From Marinobacter aromaticivorans (GTDB taxonomy: Bacteria > Pseudomonadota > Gammaproteobacteria > Pseudomonadales > Oleiphilaceae): a stretch of DNA of 64,000 nt. Made by a program: the position numbers and the translations under genes. The notes under the pieces were generated by a model, which saw only the letters and a program-made list of their open reading frames with translations, did no database searches and was not told the DNA's origin. This document shows, piece by piece, positions 1-10,190 of this stretch (its first letter is position 1; each line of letters starts with the position of its first letter). The stretch spans positions 310,001-374,000 of the forward strand of contig NZ_NIHD01000002.1 in the NCBI RefSeq assembly GCF_002806975.1, given 5' to 3'.

Positions 1-1268
1 CTCAAAAGAATGCCGGGCACCTTGATATCACTTCCGATTGCCGACACCACGGCCACCTTGCGGGTACTGATCTCGCCGTTGGGGAACTCGTCTTTCAGGG
101 CGTTCACAACTCGTTTTACATGCTTGAGGGTGCTGCCCACGTAGTGGGTAATGGTATTGGCGTTGGTGTCCTTGGCCATAAAACGCACCTTGAAACGGCT
201 CAGCACATCGAGAATACGGCGATCCGAGCCCGGCTCTCCCTGCATGTCCTGATCAAACACCTCTATGGCAAACACACCCTTGGCACCGGCAATAATCTCG
301 ACCTGCGGCTTTTCGCTCACATAGTCGCCGGTAATCAGGGTACCCGTATGCTCCGGTTCAAAGGTATTCATCACCCGCAGTGGAATCTCTGCCTGCCTCA
401 GCCCTTTGCCCGCACGGGGGTGAATCGCTTCCATACCCAGGTTTGCCAGTTGATCCGCCACATCATAGTTGGTGCGGCCCAGAGGAACGACTTTGTCGGC
501 GCCCACAATATTGGGGTCAGCGGAGCTCAGGTGGTATTCCTTGTGAATAATCGCTTCACGGGCATTGGTAATAACGGCCACGCGGCTGAACGTCATCTCA
601 CTGTAACCGCGGTCGAAGGTGCGCATCAGGCCTTCCTTGCACTGGGCGTAACCGGTCACGATTGGCAGTTCTCGGCTCAGATCAACGGCGTCGAAAGCCT
701 GCTTCAGTTTTTCGTCCAGCGGCAGCAGTTCCGTATCGCGCCAGCCGGTAAGATCCACAAACCGTGCATTGATGCCTTCCTGCTGCAGCTTCAGGGCGGT
801 ATTAAACGCGCTGTGCGCCTCGCCGATACCTGCAAGCATTTCACGAACGGTCAGCAGGTGCTCGTCCAACTGGAACTGGCCGTATGAACACAGGCGCTGC
901 AGGTCAATCAGGCAGCCGCGAACGCCTTCAATACGGTCGGTAATAAACTGATCCGCCTGCTGCTTGAGCATGGGGTCTTCAAACAGCTCGCTGTTAATAT
1001 CCGTAATAAACTTGATCAGCTGGGTAAGGTCATCCCCCCAGGCCCAGTCGGATTCTGCATCGGCAAACAGGGCATAGACGCCCGGCTCGCCGGTTTTCTT
1101 GTGCTCCAGCAACTCGTTGGTTACACCGCCGTATGCGGATACCACGAAGATTCGCTGATAGAGATCTTCCTTGCTACGGTCCGCAACAATGATGTTGTCG
1201 CGCACCGCTTCGTAGTTACTCATTGAAGTACCGCCGATTTTCTCGACGGTGTGTAATTGACTCGTCAT
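1..1268 (-). CDS. ask: aspartate kinase, ectoine-type (Ask_Ect), 3' end outside window
   Basis: Aspartokinase phosphorylates L-aspartate, the first step toward aspartate semialdehyde, which feeds diaminobutyrate and ectoine synthesis. The frame is open from the ATG at 1268 to the window edge, about 422 codons, so the C-terminus is missing. The N-terminus reads HTVEKIGGTSMS, the kinase K-x-GGTS motif with K10, followed by an FVVSAYGGVTNELL segment typical of the ectoine-associated paralogue. It lies 53 bp downstream of ectB on the same strand, so it is probably the third gene of the operon. Ectoine-linked paralogues are known to be less feedback inhibited; that is family knowledge and is not visible here. 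A housekeeping lysC is a less likely alternative because of the position. Confidence 0.88.
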   Translation of the reverse strand, partial: MTSQLHTVEKIGGTSMSNYEAVRDNIIVADRSKEDLYQRIFVVSAYGGVTNELLEHKKTGEPGVYALFADAESDWAWGDDLTQLIKFITDINSELFEDPMLKQQADQFITDRIEGVRGCLIDLQRLCSYGQFQLDEHLLTVREMLAGIGEAHSAFNTALKLQQEGINARFVDLTGWRDTELLPLDEKLKQAFDAVDLSRELPIVTGYAQCKEGLMRTFDRGYSEMTFSRVAVITNAREAIIHKEYHLSSADPNIVGADKVVPLGRTNYDVADQLANLGMEAIHPRAGKGLRQAEIPLRVMNTFEPEHTGTLITGDYVSEKPQVEIIAGAKGVFAIEVFDQDMQGEPGSDRRILDVLSRFKVRFMAKDTNANTITHYVGSTLKHVKRVVNALKDEFPNGEISTRKVAVVSAIGSDIKVPGILL

Positions 1269-1321
1269 ATTTCTACCCTGGCTTATCCTGCAGTGTAATT
1301 GTCCGGATTGATGCAGGCGTC

Positions 1322-3234
<1,913 letters not shown>

Positions 3235-3270
3235 AACGTAGGTAGGTCGCCTTTAAAAAGTTAGCGTTAA

Positions 3271-3298
3271 ATTATATAGACCACAAAATATATTTCAA
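3271..3298 (-). promoter_or_regulatory. sigma70-type promoter of the ectA operon
   Basis: On the minus strand TTGAAA (3298-3293) and a perfect TATAAT (3276-3271) are separated by 16 bp in an A+T-rich stretch unlike its surroundings. The -10 box is 36 bp from the ectA ATG. Many ect operons have osmotically inducible promoters; a G-rich spacer segment (TTTGTGG) is present here, but osmotic control cannot be read from sequence alone. Confidence 0.65.
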
Positions 3299-3453
3299 GT
3301 CACGTCAGGGCACAGCGCCCGGCACAAGCCAACTATTACCATGATAATAGACCGGATTACCGCATTCGCAAGCATCAGAAAGATTAAAAAACCGAAGGGC
3401 AGGGTACCCATGGCTGGTGGGCCGGCGTCCAGCCAGGGATTCCGGGGCGCCAT
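3295..3453 (-). CDS. possible small membrane protein, 52 aa
   Basis: A short ATG frame between the radical SAM gene and the ectA promoter encodes 52 residues with one hydrophobic segment, roughly FGFLIFLMLANAVIRSIIMVIVGL, flanked by charged ends. An AAGG lies 13 bases before the ATG, too far for a convincing ribosome site. Another frame over the same bases (3305-3493, GTG start, 62 aa with a CECGNP segment) is open too, so coding potential is ambiguous. The end overlaps the -35 box of the ectA promoter. Nothing recognisable; may be non-coding. Confidence 0.18.
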   Translation of the reverse strand: MAPRNPWLDAGPPAMGTLPFGFLIFLMLANAVIRSIIMVIVGLCRALCPDVT

Positions 3454-3545
3454 GCAATACAAGAACCTTTAGGCCTCCAAACAACAGCGTCACGCGGCGC
3501 CCATGCCGCCAACTCCATAATCAGCGCGCTACCGGGCAAAAACAC

Positions 3546-4514
3546 CTAAACAGGCGCCGAACAACTGGCCCCATAGCGATAACAGGAAAAACACCGATGG
3601 TGCCGCAACATAATGCGCTCACTCATGCTTGCCGCCAGCGACCCACCCAAATCATACTGAGGATCATCATCCACCAGCGTGCACGCATAAACCCGCACCG
3701 AATCGCCCTTTTTTACCAGCATACGCGTGTAGGTACACATGAAATGCGCCCGGCTATCCACCGTCGGATACTTCTCCATACAACTCTCGGTAATCTCCGG
3801 GCTGCCGTCCTCCGAACCCGGGGTTCCCAGGTCCGGGAACGCCGTAAACGCCAGGTTTTCCGGAATCTGCCATTCGCGGAATATTTCCCGGAAAGCCGCC
3901 TCTACCTCTGAAGGTATTTCGTCAGGATCGGTCTGGCGGGCAATCGACACCTTGAACCCCTGATCAATCAGCCACTGAATGCCTTTCAGGGCCTGGTCAA
4001 AACTGCCCTCGCCACGATCCTTGTCGTGGCGGGCGCGGTCCGGGAAATCCAGGCTTACGCGGAAGTGGATCGGGAAGGGATTGTCCAGCAGCGGCAACAC
4101 CTGGTGCCGGCGCTTCAGCAGCGGTTCGGTGGCATTGGTCAGCACGAAACAGGGCCGGTACCGGCTGGCATAATCCAGAATGTTTACAAAATCCCGAATC
4201 ACGAAGGGTTCGCCGCCGGTGAAGGAAAACTGCTCCACGCCCATATCCAGTGCTTCGTGGATAAACGGCTTTACATCACCCAGCTTCATGCCCGGAATGC
4301 GGCCATCACCGGGGTGGCTGCCCTCCAGGCAGAAGGGGCAGGCCAGGTTGCAGGCGGTGCCGGTGTGTATCCACAGTTCTTTGAGCTTGTCCGCGTCAAT
4401 GTAACCCCGTGGGTCACCGTTGCGGGTGTGGGTCCAGCTGTCATTAGCTCTGGGCTCCAGCACTTCCAGCGCCGGAATGCGCTGCCTGGCAGGTCGTGTT
4501 TCAGTCAGGGGCAT
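3546..4514 (-). CDS. radical SAM protein with Cys-rich C-terminus
   Basis: The CX3CX2C cluster motif CNLACPFC (C55, C59, C62) and the downstream GGEPFV motif identify a radical SAM enzyme of the MoaA/PqqE type. The last 70 residues carry five more cysteines (MCTY, YAC, RCFSC, ASC), suggesting an auxiliary Fe-S cluster of SPASM or twitch type. The ATG at 4514 is preferred because AAGGAG lies 7 bases before it; an in-frame ATG at 4538 overlaps the stop of the upstream gene as TGATG. The gene is almost certainly cotranscribed with the VTT/disulfide-oxidoreductase fusion. The substrate is unknown; no peptide precursor gene is evident next to it. Confidence 0.85.
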   Translation of the reverse strand: MPLTETRPARQRIPALEVLEPRANDSWTHTRNGDPRGYIDADKLKELWIHTGTACNLACPFCLEGSHPGDGRIPGMKLGDVKPFIHEALDMGVEQFSFTGGEPFVIRDFVNILDYASRYRPCFVLTNATEPLLKRRHQVLPLLDNPFPIHFRVSLDFPDRARHDKDRGEGSFDQALKGIQWLIDQGFKVSIARQTDPDEIPSEVEAAFREIFREWQIPENLAFTAFPDLGTPGSEDGSPEITESCMEKYPTVDSRAHFMCTYTRMLVKKGDSVRVYACTLVDDDPQYDLGGSLAASMSERIMLRHHRCFSCYRYGASCSAPV

Positions 4515-4537
4515 GGATGCTCCTTGGTTTTGTGACA

Positions 4538-6730
4538 TCAGGGCGTCACGTTTGATGTATCGGGCAGGCGACGCTTGCTTTTGCCGCGCCGCCAGCCGTG
4601 TAATTTTTCCAGCAGCTTGAGGATGGTCTCAGGCGCATTGGCACGCTTCCACTCGCCGGCTGCGTACTTGGCGGATTCGTTCCATGTGGGGTACGGGTGA
4701 ATAGTTCCCAGAATCTTGTTCAGGCCCAGGCCGTGTTTCATGGCCAGGGTGAATTCCGCCAGAATTTCAGCAGCGTGGGCGCCCACCACCACGGCGCCGA
4801 GGATTTTATCCTTGCCCGGCGGCGTGAGCACTTTGATAAAGCCATAGTCCTCACTGTCAGTAATCGCCCGGTCGAGATCGTCCAGGCCGTAGCGAGTTAG
4901 CTCGTAGGCAACACCCTGCTCTTTTGCTTCTACTTCACTAAGGCCCACACGGGCCACTTCCGGCGAGGTAAAGGTTACCCAGGGCATCACCCGGTAATCC
5001 ACCTTGAACCGGCGGAACTGGCCGAACAGGCCGTTTACCGCCGCATACCAGGCCTGATGTGAGGCCGCATGGGTAAACTGATAAGGCCCGGCCACATCGC
5101 CGCAGGCGAACACGTTGGGGTAGCGCAGGCTCATATCGTCTTCCACTGGCACTGTGCCGTTGGGCAAAGGCTCAATGCCAATCCGGTTGAGATTCAACCC
5201 TGCAGTATTTGCGGCGCGGCCCACGGCCACCAATACCTGATCGAATGGAATACGCACCTGCTCACCCTTATGGTCGCAGTAGGCTACTTTTTCGCCATCT
5301 TCCATGCAGAATTTTGTGGCCGCATGGTTCAGGCGCAGATCAATACCGTCTGCCTCAAACTGCGTCTTCACCACCTCCGAAACATCAAGGTCTTCTTTTG
5401 CCAGCAAACGATCGTCGCGCTCCACCAGAATCACCTGGCTGCCCAGGCGCGCAAACGCATGGGCCAGTTCCGAACCGATAGGGCCGCCACCCAGCACCAG
5501 CAGCCGCTCCGGCTGTTCCTGCAAGTCCCAAAGGTTGTCTGAAGTCAACGGGTTCATATCTTCCAGCCCCGGTATCGGAGGCATGGCCGGTTTGCCACCG
5601 GTGGCGACAACGATACTGCGGGCGGTCAGGCGCTCGGTACGGCCATCGTTGTGTTTTATTTCCAGTTCCCAGGGAGATACGAAGCTGGCCTCACCAAAGA
5701 TGCAGTCCACGCCCAGTTTCTGGTAGCGCTCGGGAGAATCGTGAGGTTCTATCTTGGCAATCACCTCTCTTACCCGGTTCATGATGTTCCTGAAGGAGCC
5801 CCTCACGGGCACGGATTCCAGCCCGTAACGATTGGCGTGGCGCAGGGTATCCGCGGCTTTGGCACTGCGAATCAGCGCCTTGGAAGGAACGCAGCCGGTG
5901 TTGAGGCAGTCGCCACCCAGCCTGTGCTTCTCAATCAGCGCCACCTTGGCTTTTACCGCAGCGGCAATATAGGCCGACACCAGGCCCGCAGAACCACCGC
6001 CAATGACCAGCAGGTTGTAATCAAAGGACTCGGGTTTTTGCCAGCCCGCATAAACACGGCGCCGGCGAATATAGCTCACCACGAACTTTGCAATCAGCGG
6101 GAAAAGGCCCAGCAGAGCAAAGGAAAGCAACAGATCTGCAGAAACGATATCAGAGGTGGACTGTATCTGGCCCAGTTGCGTGCCTGCATTCACATAGATG
6201 AAGGTTCCCGGCAACATGGCTACCCAGCTCACCAGGGCATAGGTGCGCAGCTTCATGGACGTCAGGCCCATGGCAAGATTAATCAGGAAAAACGGGAACA
6301 CCGGCACCAGCCTGAGCGTTGCCAGATAGAAGGCGCCATCTCTCTCCACTCCACGATCTACCTTGGCCACGGTTTCCCGATAGCGGGAGCGCAGCGCGTC
6401 GCGCATCAGAAACCTGGCCACCAGAAAGGCGAGGGAGGCACCCACGGTAGACGCCACTGATACCGCCAACAACCCGTAGAGATTGCCAAAAAATGCACCA
6501 CCAGCGAGGGTCATGATCACCGCGCCGGGCAGGGAAAGCGCCGTCACCACCACATATATAGCGGTATAGCCTGCAACCGCCAACAGAAGATTTGCGTCAA
6601 TCCACCGGGTCAGGCTCGCCTGATGGGATTGCAGATTTGCCAGGGTCAGCAGCTTATGGCCGTCCAGACCAATAAAAATGGCAACCAAGGCGACAATGGC
6701 CAGAATCAGTATGAACTTGCTTCGATTCAT
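4538..6730 (-). CDS. fusion: TVP38/TMEM64 (VTT) membrane domain + FAD pyridine nucleotide-disulfide oxidoreductase
   Basis: Residues 1-225 form a hydrophobic VTT domain with several membrane helices (for example GYTAIYVVVTALSLPGAVIM and the FPFFLINLAMGL segment). From about residue 237 a complete class I disulfide oxidoreductase follows: NAD/FAD-binding LLVIGGGSAGL, the redox pair in GGDCLNTGCVPSK (C275/C280), a second dinucleotide fold LLVLGGGPIGSELA, and the C-terminal HPYPTWNE dimer motif with the base His. Length is 730 residues using the ATG at 6730; an upstream in-frame ATG at 6793 adds 21 residues. It resembles MerA/dihydrolipoamide dehydrogenase, but no N-terminal heavy-metal domain is present and no mer genes are near. 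The role is probably membrane-tethered thiol or quinone redox chemistry; this is inference. Confidence 0.88.
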   Translation of the reverse strand: MNRSKFILILAIVALVAIFIGLDGHKLLTLANLQSHQASLTRWIDANLLLAVAGYTAIYVVVTALSLPGAVIMTLAGGAFFGNLYGLLAVSVASTVGASLAFLVARFLMRDALRSRYRETVAKVDRGVERDGAFYLATLRLVPVFPFFLINLAMGLTSMKLRTYALVSWVAMLPGTFIYVNAGTQLGQIQSTSDIVSADLLLSFALLGLFPLIAKFVVSYIRRRRVYAGWQKPESFDYNLLVIGGGSAGLVSAYIAAAVKAKVALIEKHRLGGDCLNTGCVPSKALIRSAKAADTLRHANRYGLESVPVRGSFRNIMNRVREVIAKIEPHDSPERYQKLGVDCIFGEASFVSPWELEIKHNDGRTERLTARSIVVATGGKPAMPPIPGLEDMNPLTSDNLWDLQEQPERLLVLGGGPIGSELAHAFARLGSQVILVERDDRLLAKEDLDVSEVVKTQFEADGIDLRLNHAATKFCMEDGEKVAYCDHKGEQVRIPFDQVLVAVGRAANTAGLNLNRIGIEPLPNGTVPVEDDMSLRYPNVFACGDVAGPYQFTHAASHQAWYAAVNGLFGQFRRFKVDYRVMPWVTFTSPEVARVGLSEVEAKEQGVAYELTRYGLDDLDRAITDSEDYGFIKVLTPPGKDKILGAVVVGAHAAEILAEFTLAMKHGLGLNKILGTIHPYPTWNESAKYAAGEWKRANAPETILKLLEKLHGWRRGKSKRRLPDTSNVTP

Positions 6731-6871
6731 GTTTGAACCTGTTGGAAATATGTCAATCAATACGTCTATCGCTCTGACACGATCACTGTGCAAATGTTAC
6801 GGCGAATATGAATTGAATTTGAGAAACTTACCTGAAAAGGGGAAAACCAATATACACAACCGGAGTGAGAA

Positions 6872-7627
6872 ATGTTCCTGAACTGGCTGGCGAAGCGCCT
6901 TGCCGCCTACCTTACCAAGCAGGTAGCGCAGCAATCCGTGCGCACATCAACCTGGGAAGCCCTGGAAAGGTCTGTCAGGCCGGGAGATGTGTTGCTTGTA
7001 GAGGGTGATACCCGCATCAGCGTGGCAATAAAGTACCTGACCCAGTCTACCTGGTCTCACTCCACCCTCTACCTGGGGCCGGATGCTGGCCTGGGCACAT
7101 CCGACGCTGGCGAGCCCCACACACTGGTTGAGGCAGACCTGGAGGTTGGCATTCGCTCTCTGCCACTGTCGTTCTACCGCAACAGCCATACCCGCATCTG
7201 TCGCCCGGTCGGGCTTGATGACGAGAACATCCGTGAGCTGACCGAATACGCCCTGAGCCGGCTGGGCAATCAATACGACCTGAAAAACGTGTTTGATCTG
7301 GCGCGCTATCTTATCCAGACACCGCCCGTTCCTGCGCGGCACAGGCACAAGCTGCTGTCTTTCGGGAGCGGGGATCCAACGCGGGCAATTTGTTCCACGT
7401 TTATTGCAGAGGGGTTCCAGCGCCTGCGTTACCCGATACTCCCCACCATCGACTCAATCCCGTCTGACGACCCCAACTGCCGGCATTGCATCCGCGAGCA
7501 CTTCCGCATTCGGCAAACCTCCCTGTTCACACCACGGGATTTCGATGCATCCCCGTATTTCCGGATTATCAAGCCGACCCTGGAAGAGAAGTTTGATTTC
7601 AGAGCCATCAACTGGGCAGATCTGTAA
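6872..7627 (+). CDS. YiiX/YebB-like permuted papain-fold cysteine hydrolase
   Basis: The 251-residue protein has the arrangement of the circularly permuted NlpC/P60-like (LRAT/YiiX) family: GDVLLVEGDTRISVAIKYLTQSTWSHSTLYLG with the catalytic His in WSHS (about residue 62), then the Cys in AICSTFIAEGFQ (about 171). GGAGTGAGAA precedes the ATG, giving a good ribosome site. It is divergent from the VTT fusion and convergent with the sulfur genes. Members hydrolyse amide or lipid ester bonds; the substrate here is unknown. There is no clear signal peptide, although an amphipathic N-terminus is present. Confidence 0.75.
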   Translation: MFLNWLAKRLAAYLTKQVAQQSVRTSTWEALERSVRPGDVLLVEGDTRISVAIKYLTQSTWSHSTLYLGPDAGLGTSDAGEPHTLVEADLEVGIRSLPLSFYRNSHTRICRPVGLDDENIRELTEYALSRLGNQYDLKNVFDLARYLIQTPPVPARHRHKLLSFGSGDPTRAICSTFIAEGFQRLRYPILPTIDSIPSDDPNCRHCIREHFRIRQTSLFTPRDFDASPYFRIIKPTLEEKFDFRAINWADL

Positions 7628-7633
7628 TCTGCC

Positions 7634-7828
7634 TCAGTTGCGGGTTGAGGGGCAGGGTGCGCCGCAAGGGGCACAGGCAGACTCGTCCCTTTGTGTCAGC
7701 GCAGTTGGCACATTTCCCTGCCCGGAATTGAAGGCGAACGTGGGGCTGTTCACGTGATCCACCACAATCAGCGCGAGAATCGCGCCGAGCATCATCAGAA
7801 TCCGGGCCCGGCTGTATGCTTTATCCAT
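7634..7828 (-). CDS. small single-TM protein with Cys-rich tail, 64 aa
   Basis: The ATG at 7828 is preceded by GAGGAG, which lies inside the end of the permease gene, so the two are probably translationally coupled. The product starts MDKAYSRAR, has one membrane helix (ILMMLGAILALIVVDHV), and ends with the pattern CAPCGAPCPSTRN. The three closely spaced cysteines suggest a metal or thiol role connected with the sulfur operon, but the protein is not recognised. An ATG at 7849 would add seven residues and overlap the permease stop. Confidence 0.6.
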   Translation of the reverse strand: MDKAYSRARILMMLGAILALIVVDHVNSPTFAFNSGQGNVPTALTQRDESACAPCGAPCPSTRN

Positions 7829-7845
7829 ATTGGCAAGCTCCTCTG

Positions 7846-9060
7846 TCAATCAGGTAGCCGGAACCAGGGCCGCAGGCGTATGCCGATCAGCGATCCGGCA
7901 AAGGCACAGGCAAACCAGATCCACGCGTGCAGGCTCGCCGAGGCAATGCCGGAGAACAAGGCGCCGATATTGCAGCCAAAACCCAGACGGGCGCCATAGC
8001 CCAGAAACAGGCCACCCACGACAGCCGCCAGCAATGGCCGGCGCTGCGGGCGATTGCGGCTGGCTTCGTTAAAGCGGTTGGCAAGGCCGGCTGCCAGCAT
8101 GGCACCCAGCAGCACACCAAAGTTCATTACCGAGGGGATGTTGGTCAGCAGGGAATCCTTGAGTGCCATCGCAGGATAATCCCACTGCCAGAACTCGAAT
8201 TGCGACATGTTGACGCCGATGGCTGCCAGCGCCTTGGCCCCCCACACGTTGAAGGCAAAGGTTACGCTCCAGGGAGCGCCCCCGATACCCAGTGTCAGGG
8301 CATTACCCGCGGCCAGGATCAGAATCGCCCAGGTAAACGGCCAGCGACCGCTGATCAGGGTTCGCACGAAGCCATGGCCCTGGCTTTTCCAAAGCAGCTC
8401 ATCGCGCTCAAGGTTGCCATGAGCCTTGCGCTCAACCCGGTTAACCCAGCGGGCTATCAGGCCCAGCCCCAGAAGCTGCACAACAATTGCACCACTAACC
8501 CCAAAAGTGTTGACCAGCGGCACCGGGTCAAAACCCGGCTGATCCAGCCACCAGGGCAGGTGGATAGAGCCGAGCACTGCACCGGCCACGAAAAACGCCA
8601 GGGTCACCACCATGCGGATGTTGCCCGCCCCTACAGTAAACAGGGTGCCGGAGCCACAGCCGCCACCGAGCTGCATCCCGATACCAAACAGGAAGGAGCC
8701 TACAACAAGAGATGTGCCCACGGGGGCAACAGCACCCACCAGGCCCGGCTGACCGCTGTATAGCATGGGCACCATAATCAGCGAGGAGAGGCCGAACAGC
8801 ATCAGCTGGGCACGCATACCGGCGCCGCGCTTTTTGACCACCAGATTGCGCCAGCCGGCGGTAAAGCCGAAAGCACCATGGTACAGGGCCATGCCCAACA
8901 CCGTGCCTGTAGCAAACAGGGCCACCATAAAGGGGGCGGTTTCAAGCCAGATCAACCCACCAAGCACCGCCACACCCGCAAGTGCAGTCAGCACCACAAA
9001 ACGATCAACAACCCAGGCTGTTTTTCGCAGCCCGGGCTGAAGCACAGCAGATTCACTCAT
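7846..9060 (-). CDS. YeeE/YedE family sulfur-compound permease (TsuA-like)
   Basis: Integral membrane protein of 404 residues made of two related halves. Each half carries the hallmark cysteine loop of the family: LGGGCGSGT around C135 and GFGCNIGA around C363, which in thiosulfate permeases pass the substrate along conserved cysteines. About ten hydrophobic helices are visible. It lies 11 bp downstream of a periplasmic rhodanese, which fits import of thiosulfate or a persulfide-type sulfur species. The exact substrate is an inference from the family and context. Confidence 0.88.
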   Translation of the reverse strand: MSESAVLQPGLRKTAWVVDRFVVLTALAGVAVLGGLIWLETAPFMVALFATGTVLGMALYHGAFGFTAGWRNLVVKKRGAGMRAQLMLFGLSSLIMVPMLYSGQPGLVGAVAPVGTSLVVGSFLFGIGMQLGGGCGSGTLFTVGAGNIRMVVTLAFFVAGAVLGSIHLPWWLDQPGFDPVPLVNTFGVSGAIVVQLLGLGLIARWVNRVERKAHGNLERDELLWKSQGHGFVRTLISGRWPFTWAILILAAGNALTLGIGGAPWSVTFAFNVWGAKALAAIGVNMSQFEFWQWDYPAMALKDSLLTNIPSVMNFGVLLGAMLAAGLANRFNEASRNRPQRRPLLAAVVGGLFLGYGARLGFGCNIGALFSGIASASLHAWIWFACAFAGSLIGIRLRPWFRLPD

Positions 9061-9071
9061 CGAACCAACGC

Positions 9072-10025
9072 TCAGTTAAAGAAATCGAGAAGTTTCCCGA
9101 GGCCCCGCTTGGCAACCTGCATCGGGCGATCGCTATCCTGGCTCCACTCAGACATGGAACCGTCGTAAAGGGCTACTTCGCTGAAACCCGCAAGCTCACT
9201 CAACACAAACCAGTCAGTAGCGGCCCAGTGCCCGGTATTGCAGAAGGCAATAGTGCGGCTTTGTGCGTTCAGCTTTGCTTTATCTATGTTCGCAGTGATG
9301 CTGTCTTCGTTGAGGTACCACACGTCGGCCTTCTGGCTGATAAACTGCTGGTGGGGCAGGTTAAAGGAGCCCGGAATGGTTCCCGGCGCCGTGGCCGCCG
9401 GCGAAGATGTCTCTCCACTGAAGTAGTCCTCCGGACGGGCGTCCACCAGTTGCCCCTGGTGCTCGCGGGCATTCTGAACCTCACTGAGGGATGCAATCAG
9501 TTCTTCCTGCACAGAGCCCTTGAAGTCCGCAAAGGGGCGACTGGCGCCTTCGCCACTGGCTACCTCATACCCTGCCGCCTGCCAGCCGGCAAACCCTCCA
9601 TTAAGAATGGTGACGTCCTCGTGCCCCAGAACGCGGAATGTCCAGAAAACACGGGCAGCACTGCCAAAGTCGGTAGCACCTGTGCCTGCAGGAACAATGA
9701 CCACGGTATCGTCGTTACCAATGCCAAGGCCGCCGATCAGCCGCTCCATGCTACTGACCGGGGGCAATACGCCCTGAACACCATCACGGCTTTCACGCCA
9801 GCCATCGTCGGTATAACTGCTGTAGACCGAGCCAGGAATATGCGCCTTCCTAAAACTGCTGCGGTCACCACCCTTGTCGATACCGGATCTCACATCCAGC
9901 ACCACAATATTGTCTTGACCCAAGTGGGAGTTCAGCCAGGCCGCATCAACCAGCGGCGGCGTATCGGTACCTGCTGTTGCCAGTGAACTGGCCAGAAGCA
10001 GAAGAACTGGGAATAGACGGCCCAT
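9072..10025 (-). CDS. exported tandem-rhodanese sulfurtransferase (SseA-like)
   Basis: Residues 1-19 are a Sec signal peptide (hydrophobic LFPVLLLLASSLA, cleavage near ATAGT), so the enzyme is periplasmic. Two rhodanese domains follow: an inactive first domain (about 22-155) and a second with the active-site loop FCNTGHWA, nucleophile C262. The loop differs from typical CRSG/CGSG of thiosulfate or mercaptopyruvate sulfurtransferases, so the donor is uncertain. It is the first gene of an operon with the YeeE/YedE permease, and an A+T-rich palindrome lies upstream. Confidence 0.88.
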   Translation of the reverse strand: MGRLFPVLLLLASSLATAGTDTPPLVDAAWLNSHLGQDNIVVLDVRSGIDKGGDRSSFRKAHIPGSVYSSYTDDGWRESRDGVQGVLPPVSSMERLIGGLGIGNDDTVVIVPAGTGATDFGSAARVFWTFRVLGHEDVTILNGGFAGWQAAGYEVASGEGASRPFADFKGSVQEELIASLSEVQNAREHQGQLVDARPEDYFSGETSSPAATAPGTIPGSFNLPHQQFISQKADVWYLNEDSITANIDKAKLNAQSRTIAFCNTGHWAATDWFVLSELAGFSEVALYDGSMSEWSQDSDRPMQVAKRGLGKLLDFFN

Positions 10026-10100
10026 GCGGTTGTCTCCTTAACGGATGAATTCACGGGCGTCATTATGAACCTGCAAAAAAAGAATTTACAGACTGCCTTT

Positions 10101-10117
10101 TATTCTATTTTAGAATA
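10101..10117. promoter_or_regulatory. A+T-rich palindrome upstream of the sulfur operon
   Basis: Perfect 7-bp arms TATTCTA and TAGAATA flank a 3-bp centre, 76-92 bp upstream of the rhodanese start codon. Such AT-rich palindromes are operators for ArsR-type persulfide sensors (BigR/SqrR/YgaV), whose targets often include rhodanese and YeeE/YedE genes. No such regulator lies in this window, so the link is inferred. Confidence 0.4.
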
Positions 10118-10190
10118 TCAAAATACCTGAAGCACAGGTGGCCTCTCCGCCAGGGAGCACCACCTGGGCCTGCATTTTCCCCTGCGAGAA

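Noticed and set aside
120..887. Plus-strand frame of 255 codons opposite the aspartokinase
   Set aside because: The minus strand encodes clear aspartokinase motifs; the plus frame is a G+C-driven shadow.
4538..6730. Mercuric reductase operon
   Set aside because: The flavoprotein resembles MerA but has a VTT domain in place of the metal-binding domain, and no merR, merT or merP is near.
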